A stretch of 64,000 bases of DNA from Bacteroidota bacterium. Its GTDB lineage: Bacteria; Bacteroidota; Bacteroidia; B-17B0; Aurantibacillaceae. Under the pieces are notes generated by a model that saw only the letters and a program-made list of their open reading frames with translations, had not been told where the DNA came from and made no database searches. A program made the translations under genes and the position numbers. Location of the stretch: assembly GCA_016702705.1 (NCBI GenBank), contig JADJDM010000008.1, positions 138,787 to 202,786 of the forward strand, written 5' to 3'. Positions 62,322-64,000 of this stretch are shown in pieces. Each line of letters starts with the position of its first letter. Positions within the stretch are counted from its first letter, which is position 1.

Positions 62322-63784
62322 ATGAAAAATTTACTTCTTTTCTTTTTCTTCTCTTCTCAAATTTGTTTTGCTCAAACGCTAACAAATATACCCTCCTTTG
62401 GTACAAATCCAGGTAACTTATCAATGCACATATATCAGCCAAATGGTATTGTTGGCTCTGCCCCTATTGTAGTTGTATTACATGGTTGTACACAAACTGC
62501 TCAACAAGCTGCTGACCAAACAGGTTGGAACAAACTAGCTGATGTCAATAAATTCTATGTCGTCTATCCTGAGCAATCTATTTTTAATAATAGCAATAGA
62601 TGTTTTAATTGGTTTTTGAGTGGGGATCAAGAAAAAATCAAGGCGAAAATTTATCTATCAAACAAATGGTAGATCATATGAAAAATAATTTCAACATTGA
62701 TAACTCAAAAATATTTGTAACAGGATTATCGGCTGGAGCAGCCATGACAGAAGTTGCATGCGCTACTTATCCAGAAGTATATGCAGGCGGGGCAGTATTA
62801 GCAGGTGGGCCTTATAAATCTGCAACATCTGTTTTTGATGCAGCAAATGCTATGAATGGAATGGTGGATAAAACTCCTACCGAATGGTCCACTTTAGTTT
62901 TTGCTCAAAATCCAGCATATACTGGCAGTTTTCCGAAAATGCTTTTTTTCCATGGCACATCTGATCCCGTTGTTAACATAAATAATTTAACCGAATCTAT
63001 TGAGCAGTGGACAGCAGTTCATCAAATAAACCAAACCATTGATGCAACTATTATAAACTATGCAGGAAACCCTAACGTCTCTATGCACTCATATCGCAAT
63101 ACTTTAAATACTGAATTTGTAAGATCTATTATTGTTTCTGGCTTTGGTCACGCCATCCCAATTGATGTTGGGACTTGCCTGCAGCAAGGTGGACAAACTG
63201 CAACCTATGCAATTGACATCGACTTTCATTCAACTTGGCATGCAGCGCATTTTTTTGGACTAATAGATACGACATCATCAACATTAATAATAAATGGACC
63301 AAACTCTGCTGCTAATAACCAAACTAATGTAAATTATTCAGTTACCATAAACACTACAAGTTCTTACAACTGGGCAGTTCCCAGTGCTGCAAGTATAGCA
63401 AGTGGCCAAGGAACCAACAACCTTAGTGTAAATTTTGGGACTAACTCAGGTATAGTTTCTATTTATGAAACAACAAACACAGGCTGTTTAAATGGACCAG
63501 AATCTATTTGGGTAAATATTAATGGCTCTGTTGGGCTAACAAATACAAACTATATAAATTCATTTGTATTTTACAATGAGCTAGAGCATCGAATTGAAAT
63601 AAGCGGAGCTAAAGGAAATACCAAGTATAGATTATTAGACCTAAATGGCAAACAAATTTTATCTAAAGAATCTGCAGATGAAAATGTATCTTTGCAACTG
63701 CTAGAAACGATTAGTGAAGGAGTTTATATTATAGAAATATCCGAAGGCACAAATTTGATAAACAAAAAAATTATTATTCGATAA
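62322..63784 (+). CDS. PHB-depolymerase-type esterase with T9SS sorting domain (frameshifted)
   Basis: This secreted alpha/beta-hydrolase has about 487 residues after correction. It has a leader (LLLFFFFSSQICFAQ), then GSAPIVVVLHGCTQTAQQAA with the oxyanion-hole HGC. A missing A in the run near 62632-62637 shifts the frame; the text resumes as NQGENLSIKQMVDHMKNNF. Catalytic residues are serine in FVTGLSAGAAMTEVACATYP, aspartate in FFHGTSDPVVNINN and histidine in VSGFGHAIPI. After a PKD-like linker the protein ends with a T9SS sorting domain (YRLLDLNGKQILSKESADE, EGVYIIEISEGTNLINKKI). Members cleave polyhydroxyalkanoate or feruloyl/acetyl esters; the substrate is not determined. Confidence 0.87.
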
Positions 63785-64000
63785 TGCATTACAGTCAAGA
63801 AAGAGAAAGCGAAGACAAAGCAGAAAATTGTATTTATGGCATACGTGCTGTAATTGAAGCAATTAAAGCAGGCAAAGAAATAGATAAAATTCTTTTACAA
63901 CGTGGTTTAGCAAATGACTTATTTGGGCAACTACGTAAAGAATTAGTTGGAAAAGAAATTCCCTACCAGTTTGTGCCTCCAGAAAAATTACGCAGAGTTA
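63784..64000 (+). CDS. rlmB: TrmH/RlmB-type rRNA 2'-O-methyltransferase (3' end outside window)
   Basis: Only the first 72 residues are visible. They form the N-terminal RNA-binding domain of the SpoU/TrmH family: CIYGIRAVIEAIKAGKEIDK, then ILLQRGLANDLFGQLRKELV and IPYQFVPPEKLRRV. RlmB methylates a guanosine in the 23S rRNA peptidyl-transferase region; members of the family with this N-terminal domain are usually RlmB-like, but the SAM-binding knot is outside the window. The ATG overlaps the esterase stop (TAATG). Confidence 0.8.
   Translation, partial: MHYSQERESEDKAENCIYGIRAVIEAIKAGKEIDKILLQRGLANDLFGQLRKELVGKEIPYQFVPPEKLRRV

Overview
The window is a chromosomal segment of an AT-rich member of the Bacteroidota. 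The evidence is gliding and type IX secretion genes (gldF, gldG, gldJ, porU, porV, a PorP/SprF protein), secreted proteins ending in T9SS C-terminal sorting domains, families largely confined to the phylum (DUF2480, DUF3467, DUF6029, YtxJ), and many start sites preceded by the Bacteroidota -7 element TAnnTTTG. I did not place it below phylum level. I saw no tRNA, rRNA, CRISPR array, insertion sequence or prophage.

Layout. 1-3.5 kb: end of a SUF iron-sulphur operon (sufD-sufS-sufE-sufT-DUF2480). 3.5-6.3 kb: small genes, including an SDR oxidoreductase and a ParE/RelE-type toxin-antitoxin pair. 6.4-15.5 kb: ftsK, a membrane SpoIIE phosphatase, then gldF-gldG-DUF4340-dnaN. 15.6-24.3 kb: an ABC-F protein, an unrecognised secreted protein with an OB-fold-like lipoprotein, a TPR kinase/LytTR regulator pair, a methyltransferase and a LysM glucosaminidase. 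24.4-31.1 kb: a TetR-controlled tripartite RND efflux operon. 31-35.9 kb: ytxJ, a TPR-SpoIIE phosphatase, and an opposed SCO/DUF420 copper and oxidase-assembly operon. 36-38.6 kb: divergent arginine decarboxylase and arginase. 38.6-46.9 kb: a heavily damaged stretch with an OmpA-like gene, paaG, and a cluster of Omp28, DUF6029, TlpA and T9SS-exported Omp28 proteins. 47-55 kb: porV and porU divergent from porP/sprF and gldJ. 55-64 kb: a transporter, a second TPR kinase with a LuxR-type regulator, two T9SS cargo proteins (one a PHB-depolymerase-like esterase), a probable barrel protein, and the start of an RlmB-type rRNA methyltransferase.

How the genes fit together. gldF, gldG and gldJ with porU, porV and PorP/SprF belong to gliding and T9SS; at least three proteins encoded here look like cargo of that system. 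Two SpoIIE phosphatases with nearly identical catalytic domains and two TPR-kinase/regulator pairs suggest dense signalling.

Quality caution. At least twelve genes are broken, mostly by single-base indels in A or T runs, with the translation resuming cleanly in another frame; lesions concentrate between 38.6 and 46.9 kb. This looks more like uncorrected long-read error than gene death, so I give full gene spans and state each lesion. I found no convincing wholly new system. The best leads are a palindromic repeat inserted in frame in a phosphatase gene, the CxxC-rich Omp28/TlpA/DUF6029 locus, and a SCO-like protein without its copper cysteines beside a small CxxC membrane protein.
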